From: Bryobacteraceae bacterium
GTDB lineage: Bacteria; Acidobacteriota; Terriglobia; Bryobacterales; Bryobacteraceae
DNA: 64,000 nucleotides
Direction: 5' to 3'
Assembly (NCBI GenBank): GCA_026129905.1
Contig: JAHCHE010000008.1
Coordinates: 124,001 to 188,000 of the forward strand
The position numbers and the translations under genes are program-made. Positions 40,977 through 49,926 of this stretch are shown here, piece after piece. The notes under the pieces are model-generated. The model searched no databases, was not told where the DNA came from, and saw only the letters and a list, made by a program, of their open reading frames with translations. Position 1 is the first letter of the stretch, and every line of letters begins with the position of its first letter.

Positions 40977-43135
40977 TACGATCTCCTCCTCTCGTTGGCG
41001 GCCAGCGCGTCCAGCACCCGCCGCGGCGTCAGTGGAATCGTCGGAACGCGGACGCCGATCGCGTTGGTCACCGCGTTGGCGATCGCCGCGATGCCCGGCA
41101 CCACCGGCGGCTCGCCCAAGCCGATCACGCCGCGCGCGTCGTACTCCGGCACGATGTCCAGGTGAACTTCGATGTCGCCGATATCCTTAATTCCGGCGAG
41201 CTTGTAAAACTCCATTTCCGCGTTCAGGAACACCCCGGTCTGGGCATCCATCACGCGCTCTTCCATCAGCGCGCCGCAGACCGACATGATCACCGCGCCG
41301 TAGCATTGGCTGGCCGCCGTCTTCGGATTGATGATCAGGCCGCAGTCCTGCGCCACGGCGATCTTGTTGATCTTCACCACGCCGGTCTCGACGTCGACGT
41401 TAACATCGGCGATCTGCACGCCGCCGACGCCGCCGTCGATCAGCCCGCCCGGAAACCGGTTGTTGTTCTCCCCGGTCGCGGTAATCGGCGTCACGCCGAT
41501 CTTCCGGCAGGCTTCTTTCCAAGTCATGCTCTTCGAGGGATTGCCCTTCACCTGGATTTTGCCGTCCACCGCTTCCAGTTCCGCGGCCGGCGCGCCCAGG
41601 CCTCCGGCAACCGCCTCGAACAGCTTCTCCAGCGCGTTCAGCGTCGCCTTACGGGTCGCCGCCGAAACGCCGCCCACCGTGGTCGAGCCGCCCGAAGCGC
41701 CCGCCACCGGATAGCGGTTGTCGCCGATGTTCAGCTTGATGTCCTTCATCGGCACGCCGAGGCTTTCCGAGGCCACCTGCTTGATGATGGTCCGCGTGCC
41801 CGTGCCCAGGTCCTGGCTGCCGAGTTCGACTTCCACGCCGCCGTCCGGATGGATGGTTGCTTTGCACGTGGCGTTGTGGCCCAAGCCCTGCCAGGTGCCG
41901 ACCCCGATTCCCAGACCGCGCTTGATCGGACCTGTTCCGGAATCGCCCCGCTGATGCCAGTTGCTCTTCCAGTTCACCATCTCCGCGGCCTTCTTCAACT
42001 GGGAGACGTAAACGTTCGCCCGCGCCGTGTAGTTGGCGTTCTTGATGAACAGCTCCAGCGGATCCAAGCGCAGCTTCGCCGCCAGGTCGTCCATCGCCGA
42101 GCACGTCAGGAAGCTCACCTGCGGATGATTTGGCGCCCGCCACGCCCGCGCGCCGCCCGTGTGGGTGACGATCGACGAGTGGTTGATGCGCCGGTTGGGA
42201 ACCTCGCGGTAGACGTACGGCATCAACTGCGCGTTCAAGCCGCCGCCTCCCAGCCCGCCCGTCGACCAGGTGGTCGAATCCCAAGCGGTGATCGTGCCGT
42301 CCTTCTTTGCGCCGAGCTTGATCTTGCCGAAGAAAGACGGCCGGCAACCCGCGATTTGCAGTTCTGTCCGCCGGTCCAGGTGCAGCCTCACCGGCCGTCC
42401 GCCGGCGCCCTTTGACAGCTTCGCCGCCTCGGCCGCCCAGCGGTCCGACTGGAACTTGCTGCCGAATCCGCCGCCCATGTGATCCTGGTGCGCGTGAATC
42501 TGCTCGGCCGGTATCTCGAGCTGCTTCGCCAGGTCGCCCGCGATGCCGGAGACGTTTTGGGTCGACGGGAAATACTCCATCTTTTCCCCGTTCCACGCCA
42601 GCGTCTGCCCGTGCGATTCCAAACAGCAGTGCGTCAGAACCGGAATCCCGTACTCGCCTTCGGAAACCACCTCGGCTTCCTTGAACGCCTGGTCCGGGTC
42701 GCCGGTTACCACTTCGCCCGAGGGCTGCACTTTCTGCGCCGCCTGGGCCTTCGCGAAGTCCTCTTCGCGCACGAAATGATCGTTCAGAACCTCGTAGTCC
42801 ACCTTGATGGCGCGAACCGCATCCAGCGCCAGTTCTTCGCGCTCCGCCGCGACTGCGGCTATTTCGGCGCCCTGCCACTGGAGCTCGGTTCCCGGACCGG
42901 CGATCACCGTCACGCCCTTGACGCCCGGTATCTTTTCCGCTTGGCTGACGTCGATGCTGCGAACCTTCGCATGGGCGTACGGCGACGTCAGCAGCATGCC
43001 GTACAGCATGTTCGGAAGCTTGATGTCCGTACTGTACTTGGCCCGGCCGCTCGCCTTCTCGGGGCCGTCGATGCGTTCAATGGGCTTGCCCATCACGCGG
43101 CGCTTATCCATTGCTGGCCATTTGTAGTCCGGCAT
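40976..43135 (-). CDS. Molybdopterin-binding subunit of xanthine-dehydrogenase/aldehyde-oxidoreductase family (PaoC-like)
   Basis: 719 residues from ATG 43135. 'HMGGGFGSK' is the molybdopterin-binding loop, 'GARAWRAPNHPQ' a second conserved loop, and 'GVIGLGEPPVVPGIAAI' carries the catalytic Glu. No signal peptide: the subunit would be exported with its Tat-tagged partner. The substrate, probably an aldehyde or N-heterocycle, cannot be read from the sequence. Its start codon lies just after the stop of the 2Fe-2S subunit gene. Confidence 0.94.
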   Translation of the reverse strand: MPDYKWPAMDKRRVMGKPIERIDGPEKASGRAKYSTDIKLPNMLYGMLLTSPYAHAKVRSIDVSQAEKIPGVKGVTVIAGPGTELQWQGAEIAAVAAEREELALDAVRAIKVDYEVLNDHFVREEDFAKAQAAQKVQPSGEVVTGDPDQAFKEAEVVSEGEYGIPVLTHCCLESHGQTLAWNGEKMEYFPSTQNVSGIAGDLAKQLEIPAEQIHAHQDHMGGGFGSKFQSDRWAAEAAKLSKGAGGRPVRLHLDRRTELQIAGCRPSFFGKIKLGAKKDGTITAWDSTTWSTGGLGGGGLNAQLMPYVYREVPNRRINHSSIVTHTGGARAWRAPNHPQVSFLTCSAMDDLAAKLRLDPLELFIKNANYTARANVYVSQLKKAAEMVNWKSNWHQRGDSGTGPIKRGLGIGVGTWQGLGHNATCKATIHPDGGVEVELGSQDLGTGTRTIIKQVASESLGVPMKDIKLNIGDNRYPVAGASGGSTTVGGVSAATRKATLNALEKLFEAVAGGLGAPAAELEAVDGKIQVKGNPSKSMTWKEACRKIGVTPITATGENNNRFPGGLIDGGVGGVQIADVNVDVETGVVKINKIAVAQDCGLIINPKTAASQCYGAVIMSVCGALMEERVMDAQTGVFLNAEMEFYKLAGIKDIGDIEVHLDIVPEYDARGVIGLGEPPVVPGIAAIANAVTNAIGVRVPTIPLTPRRVLDALAANERRRS

Positions 43136-43137
43136 GG

Positions 43138-43806
43138 TTACCCCCTCATTCCTTTTGCCGCCTCGAGCACAGCCTGGCGGATGCCGACATACGTGCCGCA
43201 GCGGCACAGGTTGCCGCCCAATCCGTCTCTGACCTGGTCATCGCTTGGATTGGGATGCTCGTCCAGGAACGCTTTCGCCGCCACCACGAAGCCCGGCGTA
43301 CAGAAGCCGCACTGCTGGGCGTCGTGGTGTACGAATGCCTTCATCACCGGGTGCAATTCGCTGCCTTGCGAAAGGCCCTCCACGGTTTGAATCTTCCTCC
43401 CTTGCGCGTCGATGGCGAGTACCGAACAGGCGTAGACCGCCTTGCCGTCCAGGATCACCGTGCACGCGCCGCAGGTTCCCCGGTCGCAAACCCGCTTCGC
43501 TCCGGTGTAACTCAGGTGATCGCGCAACGCATCCAGCAGCGTGACGCGCGGCTCCACGTTCAGCTTATGTTCTTTGCCGTTCACCCAAAGCGAAATGGGA
43601 ACTTCCCCCGGCCCTGACGCAGCCGCCGCGGGGGGAGGCGCCGCGACTGCTTCCTTCTCCAAAAGCGCGGTTCCGATAGCGCCGCCGCCGAGTCCCACGC
43701 CGCGCATGAACCCGCGTCGCGAGAAGCCGGTTTTGGGCTTTTTCTGAATGTCCGAGTCTCTCTTAGAACCCACCAGACACCGTCCTTTCCTGCCCTTGCA
43801 TTCCAA
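43138..43806 (-). CDS. Tat-exported 2Fe-2S subunit (PaoA-like)
   Basis: 222 residues as drawn; a shorter start is possible. A twin-arginine signal 'FSRRGFMRGVGLGGG' precedes the two 2Fe-2S sites: 'CDRGTCGACTVILDGKAVYAC' (plant ferredoxin type) and 'CGFCTPGFVVA...' with 'CRCGTY' (helical type). This matches the periplasmic aldehyde oxidoreductase PaoABC, in which the small subunit carries the Tat signal for the whole complex. First gene of the operon. Confidence 0.94.
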   Translation of the reverse strand: MECKGRKGRCLVGSKRDSDIQKKPKTGFSRRGFMRGVGLGGGAIGTALLEKEAVAAPPPAAAASGPGEVPISLWVNGKEHKLNVEPRVTLLDALRDHLSYTGAKRVCDRGTCGACTVILDGKAVYACSVLAIDAQGRKIQTVEGLSQGSELHPVMKAFVHHDAQQCGFCTPGFVVAAKAFLDEHPNPSDDQVRDGLGGNLCRCGTYVGIRQAVLEAAKGMRG

Positions 43807-44087
43807 ATTCGCAGACCAATGGCGCGTAGTCGATTAACGAGACGACTATACCAGAAGCCTCCGGGGTCCTACAACGTGGGCACCCTCCGGTCAGCCGCAG
43901 GGCAGCGCCGCCTTGGCGCCGCTCCCGAAGCTCCATCCCACGTCGCCGCCGCCCGGTTCAGCCGGCCGGGCCGATTTCACGGCGGCGCGTTGCGGGGGCC
44001 TCCGCCTTTGCTGTCGGCAGTCCGACCGTGTATGCTGGCTCCATGAATTTCGCTCCGGGCTGACGGACCGGCGAAGAGGGGGACGAT

Positions 44088-45281
44088 ATGCGGGAATTGG
44101 CCGCCTTGTTGGCGATGGGGACTGTCCTGGCCGGGCAGACCGCGTCGTTTCGCGAGGAGACGTTTCAGGGACGCCGCGCCTTTGTCCTGGAAAACGACCT
44201 GATCCGCGTCAGCACGCTGCCGGGCGGAGGCTTCATCGGCGAGATCCGTTTCAAGTCCGGGGATCCGAAGACGACCGTTAACCCGATGCGCGTTCCGCAC
44301 TACCCGACCATCGATCCGCACGAATACGAGGAGGCCAAACACGGCGCCCTTTACGGCGCGGACATTCAACGGCGGCTGATGAGCGGCTACATGGGCCATT
44401 TCTTGTGCTTCCCCAACTACGGACCCAGCTCCGAAGCGGAATTTCAAAACGATTACGGCCAGCACGGCGAGGCATTGGCGGTGGAGTGGAAACGGCGCCG
44501 CGTCGACCAGGGCGAGGATGGCGTCACGCTGCTTTATTCCGCCGATTTACCGAAAACGCAATATCGGGTAGAGCGGTCGATTACGCTGCTTCCGGGCGAA
44601 AGCGTCGGATATATCGAGGAATCGATCGAAAACCTCGTTCCTTACGACCGGCCGATCAACTGGGTGCAGCACATCACTTTCGGACCGCCTTTCCTGGAAC
44701 CCGGCAGGAATATCGTCGACGCCTCGGTTGAGAAGGTCGCTATCCGCGATGGCAAGGAGTTCCAGGCGGGCGCCTGGCCCGTTGCGGAGGTCCCCGGGGG
44801 CGATAAAGTGGACTTCCGGCTCTTTCCCGCGACTCCCAATTCGGGCCGCTACAACGTGTGGCTGCTGGACCGCTCGAAGCCCAGGGTCTGGTTCGCCATG
44901 TACAACCCCGCCTACCCCGTGCTGATCGGCTACGTGTTTCCGTCCGCCGACAACTGGTGGGTCGGCGACTGGCAGGAGAACCAGCGCGCAACGAAGGCGC
45001 CTTGGGACGGCAAGGTGATTGCGCGGGGCGTGGATGTGGGTACGACGCCGCTGGCCGCGGGCCTGCGCCCGAGCGTCGAGATGGGAACGTTGCTGGGCGC
45101 GCCGACCTACCGGTGGATCCAGGCCCGCGAGCGTCTCTCGAAGAAATACCTTTTCTTTCTCGCCGCTATTCCCCCCGGCTTCAAGGGGGTGGCGGACCTG
45201 CAACTGCGCGACGGGCGGATCGCCCTGGTGGAGCGCGACACCGGCAACGTCATTTCCGTCAAGAGCGCCCGCGACTGGTAA
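44088..45281 (+). CDS. Secreted protein with a galactose-mutarotase-like fold
   Basis: 397 residues, N-terminal signal-like segment 'MRELAALLAMGTVLAGQT'. 'RAFVLENDLIRVSTLPGGGFIGEIRF' resembles the first strands of aldose-1-epimerase/DUF4432-type proteins; later 'YRVERSITLLPGESVGYIEESIENLVPYDRPINWVQHITFGPPF' has the conserved His position of that fold. The C-terminal half is beta-rich with 'ERLSKKYLFFLAAIPPGF'. It may act on a sugar or be a carbohydrate-binding protein; no pathway neighbour decides. Confidence 0.65.
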   Translation: MRELAALLAMGTVLAGQTASFREETFQGRRAFVLENDLIRVSTLPGGGFIGEIRFKSGDPKTTVNPMRVPHYPTIDPHEYEEAKHGALYGADIQRRLMSGYMGHFLCFPNYGPSSEAEFQNDYGQHGEALAVEWKRRRVDQGEDGVTLLYSADLPKTQYRVERSITLLPGESVGYIEESIENLVPYDRPINWVQHITFGPPFLEPGRNIVDASVEKVAIRDGKEFQAGAWPVAEVPGGDKVDFRLFPATPNSGRYNVWLLDRSKPRVWFAMYNPAYPVLIGYVFPSADNWWVGDWQENQRATKAPWDGKVIARGVDVGTTPLAAGLRPSVEMGTLLGAPTYRWIQARERLSKKYLFFLAAIPPGFKGVADLQLRDGRIALVERDTGNVISVKSARDW

Positions 45282-45294
45282 ACGAGGAAGAACC

Positions 45295-45405
45295 ATGGCA
45301 CAGCGTAGGAAACTGCCGCCCATCCACCCGGGCGAACTGCTCCGCGACGAACTCTCACCCAGTTCATTCAGGCGCGAGCAAAGCCGCGAGCTGCGCCGCG
45401 GATAG
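45295..45405 (+). pseudogene. HigA/VapI-type antitoxin, N-terminal fragment
   Basis: ATG 45295 reads 'RRKLPPIHPGELLRDEL', the start of XRE-family antitoxins of the HigA type, then breaks off after about 22 codons and runs into unrelated sequence to a stop at 45405. No toxin gene is adjacent. Confidence 0.65.
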
Positions 45406-45581
45406 AACAGCGCGTCCCGAATCGCGTCCTGCACCACCGGATAGATCGACTCGGCGAACTGCACGTCCTCCGGGCCGATCTCGGTCGTCTGCTGGATGGA
45501 CTGCACGGTCTTGGTCTTTACCAGCACTTCCAGCCGTCCCACGCCGCGGCTGTGCGGACAGAGCAGATCGTAGGTGGTCAA
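45370..45581 (-). pseudogene. N-terminal fragment of an unknown gene abutting the antitoxin fragment
   Basis: On the minus strand about 70 codons ('VLVKTKTVQSIQQTTEIGP', 'FAESIYPVVQDAIRDALFYP') have gene-like composition, then fuse into the reverse of the antitoxin fragment. The abrupt join shows a recombination breakpoint near 45365. I do not recognise the family. Confidence 0.4.
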
Positions 45582-45611
45582 CTGCCAATCTGAATTCTAT
45601 TCTTTCCGAGC

Positions 45612-45845
45612 ATGTTAAGACTGGGGTATGGGAGACATCCCGAGGTCGACAAGTACATCCGCCGGATCGCGTCGATGGGCGGCAAGGCGCGGGCGGAGAA
45701 GCTAACGCCGGAGCAACAGAGCGAGATCGGCCGCAAAGCCGGCCTCGTCGGCGGCAAAGCGCGGGCTAAGAAGCTGTCCGCAGAGCGGCGCAGCGAAATC
45801 GCCCGCAAGGCTGTCCAGGCGCGGTGGAGCAGGAAATCGTCATGA
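45612..45845 (+). CDS. Small basic protein with GGKARA repeats
   Basis: 77 residues. Two related blocks, 'SMGGKARAEKLTPEQQSEIGRKAG' and 'VGGKARAKKLSAERRSEIARKA', end in 'VQARW'. This is a common bacterial short motif family rich in Lys, Arg and Ala, with no certain function; the repeated basic helices suggest nucleic-acid contact, an inference only. Confidence 0.65.
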   Translation: MLRLGYGRHPEVDKYIRRIASMGGKARAEKLTPEQQSEIGRKAGLVGGKARAKKLSAERRSEIARKAVQARWSRKSS

Positions 45846-46274
45846 GATCGTGCCGCCCGGCATCGCTCGGTGGATCAGGCGCATGTGTTCCTCGAGAGGC
45901 CAGGCGCTCCCGTGTAGAGATCTCGCCCAGTCCCAAGTCGAATTGCATGCCCGCGCCGGGATTGGAAAACTCATTTGCGCTCGCTTGTCTCCGGATCGCG
46001 CTCGTCCAGCCATCGGACGGCGGGCTTTGGCCCAGGGGGGCACGGGGACGCTACAGAGGAGAGTTCCCTTCCCGGCGAGATCGACCAGCACCCAGCGCCC
46101 TTCGCGCTATTGAAGTGCTACAGGGTGAGCTGTCTTGGTCGAGTCGGATGGTGATGCGGATCTGCGCAATTCGGCTGCGGGGGGATGTGGGGGACGGCGC
46201 CCTCGCGAACCACGATCTCTTGGCGCAGCATCGGAATCAACAGCGGAAGATGGCGACTACTTGCGGGGATTAGA
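45846..46274. other. Rearranged non-coding stretch before tRNA-Pro
   Basis: About 430 bases with only short overlapping frames on both strands and no homology. It lies between gene debris and a tRNA gene, a common place for integration and decay. Confidence 0.45.
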
Positions 46275-46352
46275 TGGTCGGGGCGAGTGGATTTGAACCA
46301 CCGACCTCCTGGTCCCGAACCAGGCGCTCTAACCAGGCTGAGCCACGCCCCG
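46275..46352 (-). tRNA. tRNA-Pro (CGG anticodon)
   Basis: The minus strand reads CGGGGCG at the 5' end pairing with CGCCCCG at the 3' end, followed by A and an encoded CCA. The anticodon arm is CCTGG-TTCGGGA-CCAGG, so the anticodon is CGG, reading CCG. The T-arm GTGGTTCAAATCCAC is canonical. An initial C-G pair is typical of tRNA-Pro. Confidence 0.95.
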
Positions 46353-46514
46353 GATGCTTCTTTCCTAGTGTAACACCACCGTACGAGGCGCACGGCGCCG
46401 CGCCGAGTCCCGAAAGCTGCCGGGCGGGCGCCGCGCTCCGGAGGTCGATCGGCGATGCAGAATGCCGGCCACGCAACCCGGCTGCGTTACAATGAGACGT
46501 TTTGGTCTAAATCC

Positions 46515-47876
46515 ATGAGCAACGTGGTGATTCTAGGCGCCCAGTGGGGCGACGAGGGCAAAGGCAAGATGGTCGACCTGTTCAGCGAACGTTTCGACCT
46601 CGTCGCGCGCTACCAGGGAGGCCACAACGCCGGCCACACTGTGGTCGTCGGCAACCGGAAATACGTGTTGACGCTGGTGCCAAGCGGTATCCTCCGCGGC
46701 AAACTCGCCGTCATCGGCAACGGGTTGGTCATCGACCCCGCCGAGTTGATCCGGCAGATCGACGTCCTCGAGGCCGCGGGAGTCGACGTCGTCAACCACC
46801 TCGCCATCAGCAACCGCGCCCACGTCATCTTTCCTTTCCACCGCATGATGGAGAAGATGTCGGAAGCGCGGGAGGGCCGCATCGCCATCGGAACCACCTC
46901 GCGAGGCATCGGGCCCTGCTACGAGGACAAGATCGGGCGCCGCGGGATCCGCATGGCGGATCTGATCGACGAGCAGAGCCTGCCCGCGATGTTCGCCGCG
47001 CTCGCCGAAGATAAGGCGACGCTGGCCCGGGCGTTTCAGATCCACGAGGAGTTCGACTTCGACGGCATTCTCGCCCAGTACCAGGAGTTCGGCCGGCGCC
47101 TTCGGCCCATGGTCACCGACACCGTCGCGCTGTTGCATGAGGCCGCGGCGGAGAACCGGCGCATCCTCTTTGAAGGCGCACAGGGCGCGATGCTCGACGT
47201 CGACCACGGCACCTATCCTTTCGTCACTTCATCCAACGCTACCGCCGGCGGCGTGTGCACCGGCGCCGGCTTTCCGCCGACCAAGGTGCACGGCGTTATC
47301 GGCGTGTCCAAGGCATACATCACGCGCGTCGGCGCGGGCGCCTTCCCGTCGGAAGCAAAGGACGAGGCTGGCGACCGCATTCGCCGCGCCGGCAACGAAT
47401 TCGGCACCGTCACCGGCCGCCCGCGCCGCTGCGGCTGGTTCGACGTGCCCTTAATTCAATACACCTCGATGGTGAACGGCTTCGACAGCCTCGTCATCAC
47501 GAAGCTCGACGTGCTGGATCAGCTCGACGAGATCAAGGTGTGCGTGGCGTATCGGACGGCCGGCGGACCGATCTCCGAAATGCCCGCCACTCACGACGGC
47601 CTCGACCGGGTGACCCCCGTCTACGAGTGCCTGCCCGGTTGGGGCGCGTCCACCTGCGACATCAGGCGCCTCCAGGATCTTCCCGCCGCTGCTCGCCGCT
47701 ACCTGGCATTTCTTGAGGAGCGCACCGGAGTCGAGATCGGCGCCGTCTCGGTCGGCCCGGAGCGGAATCAGACCATTCTCGCGGACAGTTCCCGCCTTCA
47801 GGCCCTGCTCGATGGGGCCGTTCCTCCGGCGCAGGCCGGAACCGGCCGCCGCTCATCGCTGCTGGAGGCGCTGTAG
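46515..47876 (+). CDS. purA: Adenylosuccinate synthetase
   Basis: 453 residues from ATG 46515, at which the conserved 'GAQWGDEGKGKMVDLF' starts. The enzyme joins aspartate to IMP with GTP, the first step to AMP. 'YQGGHNAGHT', 'TTSRGIGPCYEDK', 'EGAQGAMLDVDHGTYPFVTSS' and 'TGRPRRCGWFD' are all present. The C-terminal 20 residues are extra compared with most members. A -10-like TACAAT at 46488-46493 lies upstream. Confidence 0.97.
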   Translation: MSNVVILGAQWGDEGKGKMVDLFSERFDLVARYQGGHNAGHTVVVGNRKYVLTLVPSGILRGKLAVIGNGLVIDPAELIRQIDVLEAAGVDVVNHLAISNRAHVIFPFHRMMEKMSEAREGRIAIGTTSRGIGPCYEDKIGRRGIRMADLIDEQSLPAMFAALAEDKATLARAFQIHEEFDFDGILAQYQEFGRRLRPMVTDTVALLHEAAAENRRILFEGAQGAMLDVDHGTYPFVTSSNATAGGVCTGAGFPPTKVHGVIGVSKAYITRVGAGAFPSEAKDEAGDRIRRAGNEFGTVTGRPRRCGWFDVPLIQYTSMVNGFDSLVITKLDVLDQLDEIKVCVAYRTAGGPISEMPATHDGLDRVTPVYECLPGWGASTCDIRRLQDLPAAARRYLAFLEERTGVEIGAVSVGPERNQTILADSSRLQALLDGAVPPAQAGTGRRSSLLEAL

Positions 47877-48245
47877 CAAGGCCTTTGGGCCAACGGCAAA
47901 CGGTTCACCCTAGCCGACCCTTAGCCGGAGTAGCGCGTTTGCCCCCGGTGTTACACTGGGGGTAGAATAATCCTCCGCGGTAGACCGACCATTGCTCTTC
48001 GAACGCCCGGATTCGTGTCGCGGCCGGATCCTGATCGTATTTCTGGGCGGGCGGCAGCCTCTTCGCTGGTAACCTCCTGCCAGCAGACGGGAGTTCTCTC
48101 CTCCGACTCCCGTCAGCTTCGCCCGCCCTCCAAATTGCTTACCCTATCTGCCCTTGTCGCCCGGCGCGCGGGCGCTTCTCCGCGCGGCCGCGGCTTGACA
48201 TCGCTCGCCGATGGCGGTGAAATAGGCTGAACCTGCGAGGGGAGG
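47877..48245. other. Non-coding stretch between purA and prsW-like gene
   Basis: About 370 bases, no gene. A TTGACA box at 48195-48200 followed after 17 bases by TGAAAT (48218-48223) may be the promoter of the next gene, with weak -10. Confidence 0.4.
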
Positions 48246-49406
48246 ATGACCTGCGCAAGCTGTGGCGCCGCCTGCAATCCGGAAAGCCGCTTCTGCATGA
48301 CGTGCGGCGCGCGCCTGCTTCAATCGGACGCCGCGCCCCTAACGCCTGACGCGCCCGCGCGGAGTTTCGCGCCCGCGTTCCCCTCCCCCAATATGATCGA
48401 GTCACTGGCCGCGCGGCTCAACCAACTGGCCGGCACGGACAGGCTGGAAGGGTTCAGCCTCCGCGATATGTTTTCCGAGGTTTTCCGCCGCCGCAAACCC
48501 GAGGAGATCGACGAATACTTCACCGTCGGCACGGCCCGTACCACGCCGCGCATCCAGGACGTCCAGACCGGCTGGCCCAAACCGTGGTACTTCATGCGCG
48601 TGCTCGCCTTCGTCCTTCTCATCTACGCCGGCTTCAGCTACGGTTGGTCCCGCTTCGAGAACACCAACCTCCTCCCGGGCCTCATCATCATGGGCGCCGC
48701 CGCCATGCCGCTCGCCACGGTCTTCCTCTTCTGGGAAATGAACACGCCGCGCAACGTCTCGCTGCACCGCGTGCTCACAATGGTCTGCCTCGGCGGCATC
48801 GCGTCGCTGATGGCGAGCCTGTTCGGATTCGAGGCGGCGAACCTGAACTGGCTCGGCGCCTCGCAAGCGGGCATCGTCGAGGAAACGGGCAAGCTGCTGG
48901 CCGTCGTGCTGATCGTACGCCACTCCCGCTACAGCTATATCCTGAACGGGCTGCTCTTCGGCGCGGCCGTTGGCGCCGGTTTTGCCATCTTCGAGAGCGC
49001 CGGCTACGCTTTGAACGCCCTGTTCGCCTCCAGGAGTTTCGATGCCATGCAGATGAACATCCAGATGCGCGCCTTACTCAGCCCGTTCGGCCACGTCGCC
49101 TGGACGGCCATCACCGCCGGCGCTCTCTGGAGGGCCCGCGATGGCGGCCCGCTCACTCCCAAAGTCCTCGTGAACGCGCGGTTCTGGCGCGCCTTCCTGA
49201 TTCCCGTCGCCTTGCACATGATCTGGAATTCGCCTCTCCCGCCCGTCATGAACCTGAAGTACTTCGCGCTCGGCGTCGTGGGCTGGTTTGTCGTTTTCGG
49301 CCTCGTCCAGCAAGGGCTGTGGCAGGTGCGCCGGGAACAGATTGAATCCACCCGGGAACTGCTTACCGAGAGCCGGCGGATCGCCACCGCGGGCCGCGCC
49401 GGTTAG
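48246..49406 (+). CDS. PrsW-family intramembrane metalloprotease with N-terminal zinc ribbon
   Basis: 386 residues. Residues 3-23 form a zinc ribbon ('CASCGAACNPESRFCMTCGA', four Cys). The membrane part from about 115 has seven or eight hydrophobic segments and the PrsW motifs: 'GIVEETGKLL', 'GFAIFESAGY', 'PFGHVAWTAITAG' and 'ALHMIWNSPL', with the Glu and His residues that bind metal. In Bacillus PrsW starts cleavage of an anti-sigma factor; the substrate here is unknown. Confidence 0.9.
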   Translation: MTCASCGAACNPESRFCMTCGARLLQSDAAPLTPDAPARSFAPAFPSPNMIESLAARLNQLAGTDRLEGFSLRDMFSEVFRRRKPEEIDEYFTVGTARTTPRIQDVQTGWPKPWYFMRVLAFVLLIYAGFSYGWSRFENTNLLPGLIIMGAAAMPLATVFLFWEMNTPRNVSLHRVLTMVCLGGIASLMASLFGFEAANLNWLGASQAGIVEETGKLLAVVLIVRHSRYSYILNGLLFGAAVGAGFAIFESAGYALNALFASRSFDAMQMNIQMRALLSPFGHVAWTAITAGALWRARDGGPLTPKVLVNARFWRAFLIPVALHMIWNSPLPPVMNLKYFALGVVGWFVVFGLVQQGLWQVRREQIESTRELLTESRRIATAGRAG

Positions 49407-49715
49407 ACCGTAAGGGGTCGCTACCATGCCCGCATACGCGACACTCATGCCTGCGGCGGCGAGCGCTGGCCGGATGAACTGCTGGAGCGGTTGCAGCATC
49501 GTCCGCAACTGCTGCGCCAACTGGGTTAGTACGGGCGTCGGAGGCGGAGTGGCTTGCGCCAATTGGCGCGCCGTGCCCACCATCCCCTGCATCGCCTGAA
49601 TGCACTTGGCCTGCTCCGCGGGATTCCCCGCCGCTTGATAAAACGCCTGTAATTGCGCCTGCCACTGCACGGTGAGCCATTGTGGAGCCCCAGGCGGCAG
49701 TTGAGGGATTTCCAT
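49405..49715 (-). CDS. Possible small helical protein, C-terminus runs antisense into the protease gene
   Basis: A minus-strand frame starts at ATG 49715 ('MEIPQLPPGAPQWLTVQWQA') and has gene-like composition for about 100 codons (amphipathic helices 'AEQAKCIQAMQGMVGTARQL', 'LTQLAQQLRTMLQPLQQF'). It has no stop before 49406 and continues as a shadow of the protease gene to 49074. I give the part that looks real. It may be a truncated gene. Confidence 0.35.
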
Positions 49716-49871
49716 CCCCCAGATCCCCTCCTGCCAAGAAAACGCGCAACCTGGACCGGGATCGCCTCACTGCCGGCCGGTTACGGCGAAGCGCTGCGAG
49801 TCCGCGGGCGGAGTTGGCGAAATGCCCGAAAACGCTTGAACGCTAATGTTTTAACGCTAGCATTTCCCGAT

Positions 49872-49900
49872 TTACTAACGACTACCGGGTCCTTTATACT
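49872..49900 (+). promoter_or_regulatory. Candidate promoter of the secreted redox operon
   Basis: TTACTA (49872-49877), 17-bp spacer, TATACT (49895-49900), 27 bases before ATG 49927. The region from 49840 is markedly AT-rich for this genome. Confidence 0.5.
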
Positions 49901-49926
49901 TAAATAGACCTAAACGGACAGTATTC

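Noticed and set aside
49074-49404. C-terminal half of the minus-strand frame starting at 49715
   Set aside because: It is exactly antisense to the PrsW-type gene and reads like reversed coding sequence.
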